The notes under the pieces were generated by a model. That model was not told the origin of the DNA. It saw only the letters and a program-made list of their open reading frames with translations, and did not search any database. Both the position numbers and the translations under genes were made by a program. A DNA stretch of 54,873 nucleotides from a virus. Of this stretch, positions 30,588 to 38,464 are shown one piece after another (within the stretch, counting starts at the first letter, position 1; every line of letters begins with the position of its first letter). The stretch is from positions 1-54,873 of the IMG/VR virus record IMGVR_UViG_3300005860_000047; one strand, given 5' to 3'.

Positions 30588-31041
30588 AGTACTGCTGAAC
30601 TTCGATGGTGTGGAGGATTACGAGTTTACGGTAGTCCCGGCGGGCGTCTACAACGCTACTGTGGACACCAGCCAGACGGAGCTGCTGCAAAGTCAAGGCG
30701 GCAACAACTACCTGACGATCCGCTTTGCGATCGCCGACGGCGAGTACCAGGGCGTGAAGGTCCTGGAACGGTTCTCGCTCCAGCCGAAGGCTTTGTGGAA
30801 GCTGAAGAGACTTTTGAAGGCCGTTGGCTACCCGATCCCAAGCGGCCAATTCGCCTTCGACGCCGCCGCGATCCACGGCCGACCCGTCAGGATTAAGGTT
30901 TCGGTGGAAACGTATGAGGGCCGCGAGCGGAATCGAGTTGAGGACTTCGCTCCGCTCGGTGGCAACGGCGAGGCGCTGGCACCGCACATCGCTGAGACAA
31001 CGGCCACCCCTCAACAGCCGGCTGCTAGGTTGCCATTCTAA
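30577..31041 (+). CDS. DUF669-like single-strand DNA-binding protein
   Basis: A 154-aa protein overlapping the Sak4-like gene by 11 nt. The pattern V-P-A-G-V-Y-N-A-T-V, N-N-Y-L-T-I-R-F-A-I-A-D-G-E-Y-Q-G-V-K-V and L-W-K-L-K-R-L-L-K-A-V-G matches DUF669 proteins, which function as phage SSBs next to Sak4-type genes. The C-terminus ends in a Pro-rich linker and R-L-P-F rather than an acidic tip. Confidence 0.75.
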   Translation: MAVKVLLNFDGVEDYEFTVVPAGVYNATVDTSQTELLQSQGGNNYLTIRFAIADGEYQGVKVLERFSLQPKALWKLKRLLKAVGYPIPSGQFAFDAAAIHGRPVRIKVSVETYEGRERNRVEDFAPLGGNGEALAPHIAETTATPQQPAARLPF

Positions 31042-31046
31042 GGCAG

Positions 31047-31079
31047 GGCGGCAACCCCGTGCGGTTGCCGCCGTACATA
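31047..31079 (+). promoter_or_regulatory. Hairpin plus GTACATA intergenic module 6
   Basis: A perfect 10-bp stem GGCGGCAACC-CCGTGC-GGTTGCCGCC (31047-31072) is followed without a gap by GTACATA (31073-31079), 54 nt before the primase ATG. Confidence 0.65.
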
Positions 31080-31133
31080 CGCGGCGCGGCGCAAGGTCGC
31101 CGCGTTGCTTTCCCACAACCGGAGGAAGCAGCA

Positions 31134-33053
31134 ATGCTCGAACACGTTGCCAACTACCTCCAACTCGGTTTGTACGTCCTACCCGTTTGCTGGCCCGACG
31201 AGCGTGGCCTCTGCGCCTGCGGCAAGGGCCATACGGGCCGCGCCGTCGGCAAGGCGCCTCTGCTGTTGCACGGCCACCTGGACGCCTCCCGTGACCCGCT
31301 CCAGGTGTCGCGGTGGTGGAATCAGTGGCCGATGGCCAACGTCGCCGCCGCGCTATGGCCGTCGCGGCTGGTGGTGCTCGACCTCGACAGCGAGGAAGCC
31401 GTCGAAGAAGCCCGCCGCCTCGGCCTGCCGGAGAACGCGCCGTGCGCCGTCACGGGCGGCGGCGGCAGGCAGTATTACTTCCGCCGCCCCGAAGGGGTCG
31501 GCCCCGTGCGCCGGACCAAACGCGGCGAGGCCCGTGCGATCGACGTTCTCACTGATGGGTACACGATCCTGCCTCCGAGCCGCCACGCCAGCGGCGGTGT
31601 TTACCGGTGGCTCGTGCCGCTGGCTCCGGTGGATGAGCTGCCGGAGCCGCCGGATTGGGTTATCCGGTTGCTTTTTGAAAAACAGTACGCCGCCGACGAG
31701 GACCCGGAGCTGGGTCCGCCGCCAGCGGAGGGCGAGGCGGAAGCGGCGGTCAAGGCTCTGCGCTCTGTAGTCGGCCTCCTGCCCAAGCGGGCACAGGACT
31801 TGATCGACAACTACGTGGTCACCGACGACCGCTCCGGGCAGGCCTGGGAACTGGGGCGGCTGCTCGTGGAGCGCGGCGTGCGCGACCCGCGGACGCTGGC
31901 CGCGGTCCTTTACGCCAGCGGCATCCATAAGTCCAAATGGGAAGAGCGGCGCGACCGCTGGCAGGATTGCTGCCGCATCGCCGCCCGGTGCCTGGACGCC
32001 GCGCTGGCCGACGTGGAGGCCGCTGCCGCCGATCCCCTGGCCGGGATAATCGTCCCCGGCGAGACGTGGATCGAGCGGACCGCCGACCTGGAATGGTTGT
32101 GGTATCCCTTCCTGGCGCGGGGCCTCTCGACTACAATCGCCGGAGGCGTGCGACGCGGCAAGACGACCTTCGTATCCGGCCTGCTGGCCCTCCTTACCGG
32201 CGGCGTCGGCGGAAGCGGCGCCGAAGGCATAGACCTCGGACCCATGTACATCGGCTACCCCGTCAGGCCCCTCACCGGGCGGGCGCTCCTCGTCAGCGAG
32301 GAGCACCAATCGGTCTGGCGCAAGCGGGCGCCTATAAACTGGCGGCTCGTGGACGTTGTGGAGGACTACGCCGCGCTTACGGGCGCCGAGAGCACCTGGG
32401 AGCGCTTCCTGGCGGAGATACGTTCCGGCCACTGGCAGCTGGTCATTATCGACAGCCTGGATGTGCTGGTGACCGCGAGAGGCGCCAGGAGCGAGAACGA
32501 CGCCGTGGACGTGACGCGGGTGGTGTCGCCGCTGCTCTCCGCCTGCCGCGTGAGCGACACGGCCCTCTTGCTCCTCGACCACGCTTCCAAGGCGCAGGCA
32601 GACACCGGCGGCGTGGACTCCGTGCGCGGTTCTTCGGCCAAAACCGGCAGGTCGGACGTGGTGGTTACGCTGGCCGAGCCGTATGAGATGAAGAATTCGC
32701 GCTACCGCCTGCTCACGGCTCGGTCCAGGTACGACCTGCCGGGAGTGCCGGAAGACGGCCTCGTGGTCGCGTACAACCCCGAGACGCGCCTGTACGACCC
32801 GGTGTGCCCGTACTCGGAGTGGAAGGAAGCAAAGCGCGAGCAGAAGATCGCCGGCCGGGAAAAGGCCGTGCTCGAAGCGCTGGTCGACGGTCCGAAGAAC
32901 GCAACCGAAATCGCCGATGCACTTGACCTGTCTAGGCGGACGGTCACAGAGCGGCTCAAAGAGCTTGCTAAGAAGGGCGTCGTGGTGTCTTGGACTGCCA
33001 AGGACGGCAAGACGAAAGTTTACGCCCTTTCCGAGGGTGGTGACGGCGAGTGA
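31134..33053 (+). CDS. Primase-polymerase / helicase fusion
   Basis: A 639-aa protein with GGAGGAAGCAGCA upstream of ATG 31134. The N-terminal ~200 residues are an AEP prim-pol domain (GLYVLPVCWPD, VVLDLDS, TGGGGRQYYFRRP, TDGYTILPPSRHASGGVYRW). The middle is an AAA_25/RepA-like helicase with Walker A G-G-V-R-R-G-K-T (about 337-344) and V-I-I-D-S-L-D-V-L-V. The end is a winged-helix domain (KNATEIADALDLSRRTVTERLKELAKKGVV). It probably primes and opens the origin, acting with the PolA-type polymerase. It overlaps the next gene by 4 nt. Confidence 0.88.
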   Translation: MLEHVANYLQLGLYVLPVCWPDERGLCACGKGHTGRAVGKAPLLLHGHLDASRDPLQVSRWWNQWPMANVAAALWPSRLVVLDLDSEEAVEEARRLGLPENAPCAVTGGGGRQYYFRRPEGVGPVRRTKRGEARAIDVLTDGYTILPPSRHASGGVYRWLVPLAPVDELPEPPDWVIRLLFEKQYAADEDPELGPPPAEGEAEAAVKALRSVVGLLPKRAQDLIDNYVVTDDRSGQAWELGRLLVERGVRDPRTLAAVLYASGIHKSKWEERRDRWQDCCRIAARCLDAALADVEAAAADPLAGIIVPGETWIERTADLEWLWYPFLARGLSTTIAGGVRRGKTTFVSGLLALLTGGVGGSGAEGIDLGPMYIGYPVRPLTGRALLVSEEHQSVWRKRAPINWRLVDVVEDYAALTGAESTWERFLAEIRSGHWQLVIIDSLDVLVTARGARSENDAVDVTRVVSPLLSACRVSDTALLLLDHASKAQADTGGVDSVRGSSAKTGRSDVVVTLAEPYEMKNSRYRLLTARSRYDLPGVPEDGLVVAYNPETRLYDPVCPYSEWKEAKREQKIAGREKAVLEALVDGPKNATEIADALDLSRRTVTERLKELAKKGVVVSWTAKDGKTKVYALSEGGDGE

Positions 33054-33346
33054 GCTACATTCCTCGCTGGTTGCCTTGCGGCGTGGAAGTCAACAAGAAC
33101 TGGCGGCGCGGCATGCCGCTGGAGTGCTGCCGCACGGTCTGCCCCGACAAGCCGAACGCCGCGATAGACCGTTGCTACAAACTCCACTTCAACCGCCTAA
33201 AACGCATGTTGATGAAGGCTGGCATTCGGCCGAAGGAAGAAGAAGCATGGTTTGAGATTAAAGACGCTTACTTCCGCCTGAAAAAGGAAAAGGAGGCGAA
33301 TGCTGGTGGAGAGGGACGTCAAAGTGCATCCATGGTATCACAGTAG
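33050..33346 (+). CDS. Small Cys-rich basic protein
   Basis: A 98-aa protein from GTG 33050. It contains C-C-R-T-V-C-P and a basic helix (YKLHFNRLKRMLMKAGIRPKEEEAWFEIKDAYFRLKKEKE). It overlaps the prim-pol gene by 4 nt and the next gene by 47 nt. Function unknown. Confidence 0.6.
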   Translation: MSYIPRWLPCGVEVNKNWRRGMPLECCRTVCPDKPNAAIDRCYKLHFNRLKRMLMKAGIRPKEEEAWFEIKDAYFRLKKEKEANAGGEGRQSASMVSQ

Positions 33347-33584
33347 CTACCCCTGGTGGGCTTGGGGTTATTACACGGCTGCGTTGCGAGGCGAAGTCCC
33401 GAAGGAGGTGTCCACAGAGAACGTTTACCTGTGGATTGAGAAAAGCCCCCTATGGCCGAGGGTGAAGAAAGCGTTGACTAGAGTGTGCCTCAAGGACGGA
33501 GTTGAAGATGCTCTAGACACCTGGAAGCGGAAAATGGCGACGGCCGTTGTGAAGCACTTGAAGGCCGTAGGACTGGCGAGGTGA
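33300..33584 (+). CDS. Hypothetical Trp-rich protein
   Basis: A 94-aa protein with AAAGGAGGCG before ATG 33300. It begins with a Trp/Tyr-rich segment (WYHSSYPWWAWGYYTAAL), then helices. No family is recognised. It overlaps thyX by 4 nt. Confidence 0.6.
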   Translation: MLVERDVKVHPWYHSSYPWWAWGYYTAALRGEVPKEVSTENVYLWIEKSPLWPRVKKALTRVCLKDGVEDALDTWKRKMATAVVKHLKAVGLAR

Positions 33585-34273
33585 CCGCCGTGGACGTTAA
33601 ATTGCTTGCCTATACGCCCGAGCCTATCCGGGTGCTGTGGACTGCCGCCAGAACGTGTTACTCGGCAGATATGCCGCAGGAACTGTGGGAAGATTATCCC
33701 TACGTCCTGGGATGCCAGCATGAAGAGTGCGGTCCTAACAAAGTTATTAAGCTTTTGCGGTCGCTGTGGGAACGCGGCCACCACAGCGTGTTTGAGCACG
33801 TCAGCTTCACCTACGCCGTTAGCGGCGTCTCCCGCGTGCTGTTGGCCCAGTACAGCCGCCACCGCATAGGCGTGAGCCTGTCGGTGCAGAGCCAGCGGCA
33901 CATGGTCGTCGGCGGCGCTCTAGAAGCACTGCCTGTAGTATTTCCGAAGCGCATCAGCCCCGACATTTTCGAGGTTTACTCGCGGACGGTGGAAACGGCG
34001 TTTGAGGGGTACCGCGACCTGATCAATGCAGGGGTGCCGGCCGAGGACGCCAGGTTCTTGCTTCCGCAGGCAGTAGTTACAAACTTCGTCACCACAGTCA
34101 ACCTACGCTCTCTCATGTACCTGTATCGGGTGCGGGTGCTGGAGCCGGGAGCGCAATGGGAGATCAGGGCGCTGGTACAGCGCATGGTAGAGTTGGCGGG
34201 CGAAGCTGTGCCGGAGCTTGGGTTGGTGATACCCGAGGTACGAAGAGAGGTGAGACAGGATGCCGGAGCGTGA
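33581..34273 (+). CDS. thyX: Flavin-dependent thymidylate synthase
   Basis: A 230-aa protein from GTG 33581. It has the ThyX layout: an early A-A-R-T-C-Y-S, S-V-F-E-H-V-S-F-T-Y, and Q-Y-S-R-H-R (93-95) followed by S-Q-R-H. By my count eight residues separate R-H-R from Ser, one more than the canonical RHRX7S. The end has R-S-L-M-Y-L-Y-R-V-R, the conserved substrate/FAD-binding region. It makes dTMP from dUMP using FAD and folate and supports phage DNA synthesis. Confidence 0.88.
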   Translation: MTAVDVKLLAYTPEPIRVLWTAARTCYSADMPQELWEDYPYVLGCQHEECGPNKVIKLLRSLWERGHHSVFEHVSFTYAVSGVSRVLLAQYSRHRIGVSLSVQSQRHMVVGGALEALPVVFPKRISPDIFEVYSRTVETAFEGYRDLINAGVPAEDARFLLPQAVVTNFVTTVNLRSLMYLYRVRVLEPGAQWEIRALVQRMVELAGEAVPELGLVIPEVRREVRQDAGA

Positions 34274-34754
34274 CTGGCAGGCGGACTGGGAATTGTGTCA
34301 GCAAGCTGACCTTCGCAGTATGAAGGAGGTTCTCTATGAAATAGTTCAGAAACTCGAACGCACCGAGCATAGTGGACACTGGTATGTGCTAAAAGACGAA
34401 ACGCCAAAGTGTTTGGAAAATGCTAGGTTCCTATACGAGGCTTGCTCCGGCTGGCCCGCCGCCCTTGAGGAGCGGGCGCGGCTGGAGGCAAGGGTGCGGG
34501 AGTTAGAGGCGCGGATAAAGTCGTTAGAAGACGGTTTGTTCTACCAGGCAGAGGTCGCAAGCAAATTGGAGGAAGAAAACCGCCGCCTCAAGGCTTTGGC
34601 GGAGGCGGCGCGGGAGTTTCTGCACAAGTGCAGTTTCGATGAGTGCTCGCCCTGCGCCGATCCATCGGACTGGCGGATGTGCGCTGAGGCCTGTCCTGTT
34701 GAAAAACTCCGCGAGGCCCTGGCGGCGCTGGAGGAGGCGAATACCAATGCCTGA
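34260..34754 (+). CDS. Coiled-coil protein with Cys-rich tail
   Basis: A 164-aa protein with AGAGAGGTGAGACAGG before ATG 34260. The centre is a long coiled coil (ALEERARLEARVRELEARIKSLEDG, then SKLEEENRRLKALAEAAREFL). The tail has five cysteines (CSFDECSPC, MCAEAC) that could bind zinc. Function unknown. Confidence 0.6.
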   Translation: MPERDWQADWELCQQADLRSMKEVLYEIVQKLERTEHSGHWYVLKDETPKCLENARFLYEACSGWPAALEERARLEARVRELEARIKSLEDGLFYQAEVASKLEEENRRLKALAEAAREFLHKCSFDECSPCADPSDWRMCAEACPVEKLREALAALEEANTNA

Positions 34755-35079
34755 ACTGAACGTCAGTAAGGAGGACTGGGGTTTAAAGGTATTTGCCAAA
34801 TGCGTGTGCCACGCCCATGCTGTGGAGGTTAGTTGGTTCCAAAAAGATGACGGCACCTATGACGACGAGATTTTTCTTAGCTTCTGGCACCACGGCCACC
34901 AGGATTACACCCTGTGGGAGCGGGTTAAGATGGCGTGGCGAATATTGACGGGCCACACGGTTGAGATAGACGAGATAATCCTTGACCGCGAAGAGGCCAA
35001 ACAACTGGGCGAGGCGCTGGCGAGGGCGGCGGAGGAACTGCCCAAATGTGATGAGCGGGAGGGTAGCCGGGATGTCTAA
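34747..35079 (+). CDS. Hypothetical protein
   Basis: A 110-aa protein with GGAGGAGGCG upstream of ATG 34747. It is rich in His and Trp (CVCHAHAVEVSWFQKDDG, then FWHHGHQDYTLWERVKMAWRILTG), with a C-terminal acidic helix. It may be a phage protein that binds metal. No family is recognised. Confidence 0.6.
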   Translation: MPELNVSKEDWGLKVFAKCVCHAHAVEVSWFQKDDGTYDDEIFLSFWHHGHQDYTLWERVKMAWRILTGHTVEIDEIILDREEAKQLGEALARAAEELPKCDEREGSRDV

Positions 35080-35260
35080 CTTCCAGATCACATGTCTCAA
35101 GTGTGGCAGGCAACTCTCGATTAGGAACGTTTGGTGGAAGCCGTTGTTCAACAAGGACGGGGCAGTAACGGGGATGCGGGTACAGTTGGAATGCGCGTGC
35201 GGCAACGCGGAAGGATATGTAGACTTTGCTGGTGACGAAGGTGAGGAGGCGAAAGAGTGA
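35072..35260 (+). CDS. Small zinc-ribbon protein
   Basis: A 62-aa protein with GGGAGGG before ATG 35072. C-L-K-C near the start and C-A-C near residue 45 may form one zinc ribbon. The tail is acidic. It overlaps its neighbours by a few bases. Confidence 0.6.
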   Translation: MSNFQITCLKCGRQLSIRNVWWKPLFNKDGAVTGMRVQLECACGNAEGYVDFAGDEGEEAKE

Positions 35261-35682
35261 TGCAGGAACGCATCTGTCCCGCCTGCAACCGCCTCTGTTA
35301 CTCGGCGGCGACGACCGAAGTGTGGCGGTGTCCGTACTGTGGGGCGGAGATGCCGCCACCCGTAAACCCTAACAACGACAGCCTAGACGATCTTTGGGCG
35401 TGGGGAAACGCAGTAGCTGAGCTAATTAGGAAGAGGCAAGCCGTCCTACTTGAGCGATTGGCCGAACTTGAACACGAGCAGTGGATGGCCTGGGCAAGAA
35501 CGCTCATGGAAACTGAGCAACTATCGGAGGAAAGGCGCAAACGGTGGCAGCAGTACATGGTGCCGTATGCCGAGTTGCCAGAGGACGTCAAAGAACATGA
35601 CAGAGTATGGGCAAGGAAGGCGGTTGCGATAGTGAGCGAGTGGTTGCATGGAGTGACGAAGGATGCAGGACAAGGCGACTGA
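35260..35682 (+). CDS. Zinc ribbon fused to a conserved phage domain
   Basis: A 140-aa protein from ATG 35260. Cys6, Cys9, Cys24 and Cys27 form a zinc ribbon. The rest matches a phage domain with E-H-E-Q-W-M-A-W-A-R, L-S-E-E-R-R-K-R-W, V-P-Y-A-E-L-P-E and K-E-H-D-R-V-W-A. That domain is common in phages of Firmicutes, and I know no proven function for it. The zinc ribbon is an added part. Confidence 0.65.
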   Translation: MQERICPACNRLCYSAATTEVWRCPYCGAEMPPPVNPNNDSLDDLWAWGNAVAELIRKRQAVLLERLAELEHEQWMAWARTLMETEQLSEERRKRWQQYMVPYAELPEDVKEHDRVWARKAVAIVSEWLHGVTKDAGQGD

Positions 35683-35914
35683 CGCGGCTGTTTCCAGGGC
35701 TGAGCTTATGAAGCGCTTGGCCGAGTTCGCGCCGGGCAAGGTGGTCGAACTCGACGGCTGGCGGCTCAAGGTGGTGCGGGTTGATCTGCCCACCGATTAC
35801 AGAGACTACGCCCTGATCGAGCTGGCCCCGCCCAAGTCGATGGTGCCGGCCGTGGCGGTGGCGAGGCTGGATCGAAATGGGCTGAGATTTCGGGTGCCGG
35901 AGGGATGGCGATGA
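35663..35914 (+). CDS. Small beta-rich protein
   Basis: An 83-aa protein from ATG 35663. A short helix (RAELMKRLAEFAPG) leads into strands (KVVELDGWRLKVVRVDL..., YALIELAPP, VAVARLDRNGLRFRVPEGW). It overlaps neighbours at both ends. Function unknown. Confidence 0.6.
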   Translation: MQDKATDAAVSRAELMKRLAEFAPGKVVELDGWRLKVVRVDLPTDYRDYALIELAPPKSMVPAVAVARLDRNGLRFRVPEGWR

Positions 35915-36219
35915 GCGAACTGGTCAAATACCGCGAGGAGTTCGGCGACATCGCCGCCGAGATCACGGAGTTGCTGGTGCGCAAGCGCATGGACTACGGC
36001 GACGAGAGTCTTTCCCGCTTCGGCGAGCTGGGCATCCTCGTCCGGGCCTGGGACAAGATGTGCAGGCTGGTGCATCTCCTATGGGACAGGCGTGGCGCGG
36101 AGCCGCAAAACGAAAGCGTCGAGGACACCTGGCGCGACTTGGCCGGGTACGCCATTCTGGCTTTGCACGCAAGGCGCCACGGGTTTGCTCGGATTGCGGA
36201 CGGGAGCCGGCAGCGGTGA
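35911..36219 (+). CDS. DUF1599-like nucleotide-modification-associated protein
   Basis: A 102-aa protein with GGAGGG six bases before ATG 35911. The motif K-R-M-D-Y-G-D-E-S, F-G-E-L-G-I-L-V-R-A-W-D-K, R-L, then N-E-S-V-E-D-T-W-R-D-L-A-G-Y-A-I-L-A-L is that of DUF1599/Nmad1, an all-helical family related to nucleotide pyrophosphohydrolases. It may prune a nucleotide pool; modification of DNA is only a possibility. ThyX is nearby. Confidence 0.75.
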   Translation: MSELVKYREEFGDIAAEITELLVRKRMDYGDESLSRFGELGILVRAWDKMCRLVHLLWDRRGAEPQNESVEDTWRDLAGYAILALHARRHGFARIADGSRQR

Positions 36220-36386
36220 AGATTGTCTTTCCACAGAACTCGGCGGCGAGGTTCGGCATGGGCTTGCAGGGCGACGCCCTTTACTACTGCCGCAGATGCT
36301 GGGGCTATAGGGTCGCCAGCGGTGCCGTCGATCAGATGGGATGGTGGGGACTGTATGGAATCGCCAACCTGCGTCGTAGCGGTTGA
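36216..36386 (+). CDS. Very small hypothetical protein
   Basis: A 56-aa frame from GTG 36216 with a weak purine-rich site. It contains Y-Y-C-R-R-C-W-G-Y and overlaps both neighbours. Coding support is moderate. Confidence 0.45.
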   Translation: MKIVFPQNSAARFGMGLQGDALYYCRRCWGYRVASGAVDQMGWWGLYGIANLRRSG

Positions 36387-36849
36387 TCCGGGCGAAACCA
36401 CAGGCTGGTGCGCGGTCCGGCTGCCGGATTTTGAGGTTGCGGCCGGACAGGTAAGAGACGTAGATGCCTTGATACGTGTTCTCGAAGCCCACAAGCCTGA
36501 GGTTGTAGTCGTTGAGGACTTCCGCCTTCGACCAGAGCGGGCGAAGTCGCTTTCCCAGCAGCAACTCCACGCCAGCGAGGTCATCGGCACGGTCGCGGCG
36601 TGGTGCGGGCGCAACTGGGTCGAGCTGGAGCGGCAGCCGGCTAGCATGAGGACGGTCGTCACCCGCGAGCTGCTGGGGCGATTAGGGCTGTGGAGTTTGA
36701 CTAGAAATATGCCTCATGCGAGGGACGCCGCGAAGCATTTGGTTGTGTGGTTGTTGCGAGAGTACCCAGAAGCAATAGTACGACGGTCTAATATGACTTG
36801 TGCAGCGTGGCAAGGCCCAGTCGAGCGCGGCGTGGCGAGGTGTGGCTAG
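36355..36849 (+). CDS. RuvC-like Holliday junction resolvase
   Basis: A 164-aa protein from ATG 36355. It has the RNase-H-fold acidic residues Asp11 in V-V-A-V-D-P-G-E-T-T-G, Glu54 in V-V-V-E-D-F, and His121-Asp124 in H-A-R-D-A-A-K-H. These fit RuvC-type resolvases of phages. It would resolve recombination or replication junctions before packaging. Its last ~18 codons are made of the NNNGG repeat tract that follows, so the C-terminus looks extended by the repeat. Confidence 0.75.
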   Translation: MESPTCVVAVDPGETTGWCAVRLPDFEVAAGQVRDVDALIRVLEAHKPEVVVVEDFRLRPERAKSLSQQQLHASEVIGTVAAWCGRNWVELERQPASMRTVVTRELLGRLGLWSLTRNMPHARDAAKHLVVWLLREYPEAIVRRSNMTCAAWQGPVERGVARCG

Positions 36850-37131
36850 GCCTGGCGCGGCGAGGCAAGGCGAGGGACTACATAGACCCGGCTGGACATG
36901 GCGGGGTTGGGCTTGGTGAGGCCGGGCGTGGCAGGGTTGGGTTTGGTAAGGCTGGGCAAGGCCAGGCAAGGAACTACATAAACCCGGCGTGGCTTGGCAT
37001 GGCAGCGCTCGGTGCGGCCCGGCGCGGCGAGGCAAGGAACTACATAGACCCGGCTGGGCCAGGCCTGGTGCGGCAAGGCGAGACCCGGCGAGGTTGGGTC
37101 CGGCGCGGCGAGGCAAGGCTTGGTCTACATA
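36806..37131 (+). repeat. NNNGG pentamer tract 1 with CTACATA inserts
   Basis: About 320 bp of 5-bp-periodic units ending in GG (for example cgtgg, caagg, cgcgg, cgagg). It is interrupted by CTACATA at 36878, 36974, 37040 and 37125. The first three are followed by (G/A)ACCCGGC. The last CTACATA stands 24 nt before the ATG of the ParB-like gene. Frames through it encode only repeat-derived residues, so it is not a gene. Confidence 0.85.
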
Positions 37132-37155
37132 CCACACTCACAAGGAGGGTTGCTC

Positions 37156-37803
37156 ATGCGTTTGCCTCTCAGCGAGTTGGTTCTTGACTATACTGTGTAT
37201 CCCCGGACAAACGTTTCCGAAGAACACGTCCGTTTGATGGTGGAAACGCTCTTGTCCGGGAGAGAATTGCCGCCGATAGTAGCCTGTGCTACCACCAAGC
37301 GCATAGTTGACGGCTTCCACCGTTACCATGCGTACCAGAAGATCAAGGCGGAGACTGTCCCCGTAGAGTTGAGGGTGTACGCCAGCGAGGTGGATTTTTA
37401 CAAAGATGCTGTCGCCCTCAACGTAGGCCACGGCAGGCCATTATCTCGCTACGAGTTAAAGCGTGTTGTGGCAAAGTGCGAAAAGCTGGGTCTGCAACGC
37501 GAGGAGGTGGCTGAGCTTATCCGGGTAAGGCCGGCAACGATTGACGAAATGCGGCGCGAAGTCGCGTTTGCTGGTGGCGAGATAGTCCCAGTAAAGCGCG
37601 GTCTGGAAGCCTTGCAAGGCCAAAAACTTACGCCTAGGCAAGAGAAGACACTACGTAGCTGGGGCGGGATGAACGCCGTCTTTTACGTTGACCGACTGAT
37701 CGACTACCTACAGTGTGGTTTACCCGTTCCGGCTTCTTTAGCTAATCGGCTAGACCGACTGGTTGAACTGTGGATCGAACGAAGGCAGAAAGCAACGGCG
37801 TGA
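37156..37803 (+). CDS. ParB/Spo0J-like nuclease-domain protein
   Basis: A 215-aa protein with CAAGGAGGG before ATG 37156. Residues 5-75 have the ParB N-terminal outline, with I-V-D-G-F-H-R-Y-H-A-Y (50-60) in place of the D-G-x-H-R core. A HTH region (SRYELKRVVAKCEKLGLQREEVAELIRVRPATIDEMR) and a helical end follow. Phage ParB-like proteins act as DNA-binding regulators, nucleases or partition factors. No ParA gene is present, so partition is unlikely. Confidence 0.75.
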   Translation: MRLPLSELVLDYTVYPRTNVSEEHVRLMVETLLSGRELPPIVACATTKRIVDGFHRYHAYQKIKAETVPVELRVYASEVDFYKDAVALNVGHGRPLSRYELKRVVAKCEKLGLQREEVAELIRVRPATIDEMRREVAFAGGEIVPVKRGLEALQGQKLTPRQEKTLRSWGGMNAVFYVDRLIDYLQCGLPVPASLANRLDRLVELWIERRQKATA

Positions 37804-37846
37804 CCTGCGCCGATTGCCGAGGATACCGGAGAGGAGGTTCTTTCAA

Positions 37847-38401
37847 ATGCTCCAAGAGTACCGTTTCAAGATTCTGGGCGTCACTCCCCTGCTGATGCAC
37901 GCTCCCACAGCGATGGGAAGCAACGGTAGCAGTCCCAAACGCAAAGAGGTGCCGCCTCCCGAAGAAGAGGCCGAGCGCGGAGCTTACAGAACGCCGGAAG
38001 GCTACTTGTGCTTCCCGGCAATAGCGTTCCGCAACGCTGCTCTCAAAGTAGCTGGACAATATCGGTCCGGCAAGAAAAGCTACAAATCACTGCTCGCGCA
38101 CATCCGTACTGCGGATGAGTTCGTCATCATGCGGCATCCTGAGACATGGGAACCGCTGACATCTTACGCGATTGACACCCGTCGCGCTGTGGTGCAGGGT
38201 CAGGGTGTCATTCGAGCTAGACCGCGCTTGGACGCCTGGGCCTGCGAGGTTGGATTGTTAGGAGACGACGAGATCGGTGTGAGAGACATGGACAAGGTGT
38301 TGCTTCAGTTCTTGAACGAGGCTGGCGGCACTATAGGCGTCGGGGACTTTCGATTGGAGAAAGGCGGTTGGTTTGGCTTGTTCCGGGCGGAACTCGCTTA
38401 A
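37847..38401 (+). CDS. Conserved phage protein of unknown function (TPLLMH family)
   Basis: A 184-aa protein with GAGGAGGTTC before ATG 37847. It starts Y-R-F-K-I-L-G-V-T-P-L-L-M-H-A-P and ends G-T-I-G-V-G-D-F-R-L-E-K-G-G-W-F-G-L-F. I recall this start/end pair from phage proteins near replication genes, but I cannot name a function. A RAMP-like beta-alpha-beta fold is a guess from the Gly-rich ending. Confidence 0.6.
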   Translation: MLQEYRFKILGVTPLLMHAPTAMGSNGSSPKRKEVPPPEEEAERGAYRTPEGYLCFPAIAFRNAALKVAGQYRSGKKSYKSLLAHIRTADEFVIMRHPETWEPLTSYAIDTRRAVVQGQGVIRARPRLDAWACEVGLLGDDEIGVRDMDKVLLQFLNEAGGTIGVGDFRLEKGGWFGLFRAELA

Positions 38402-38410
38402 CACAGGTAT

Positions 38411-38450
38411 ACACCGGAGCCCGGCTCTTTCACGATCCGGGCTCCGGTGT
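38411..38450 (+). terminator. Strong hairpin before tract 2
   Basis: A perfect 14-bp stem ACACCGGAGCCCGG / CCGGGCTCCGGTGT with a 12-nt loop, ten bases after the stop codon. No T run follows. It may end transcription or stabilise the upstream mRNA. Confidence 0.6.
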
Positions 38451-38464
38451 TGGTCACATCGATG

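Noticed and set aside
31353-32582. Minus-strand frame of 409 codons opposite the prim-pol/helicase
   Set aside because: The plus strand has conserved prim-pol and ATPase motifs; the antisense frame has none and no ribosome site.
36798-37187. Frame encoding A-R-R-G-E-A-R-N-Y-I-D-P-A-G repeats
   Set aside because: It is a direct translation of the NNNGG tract. Frames on both strands read through it equally, which is expected from a 5-bp period and not from a protein repeat.
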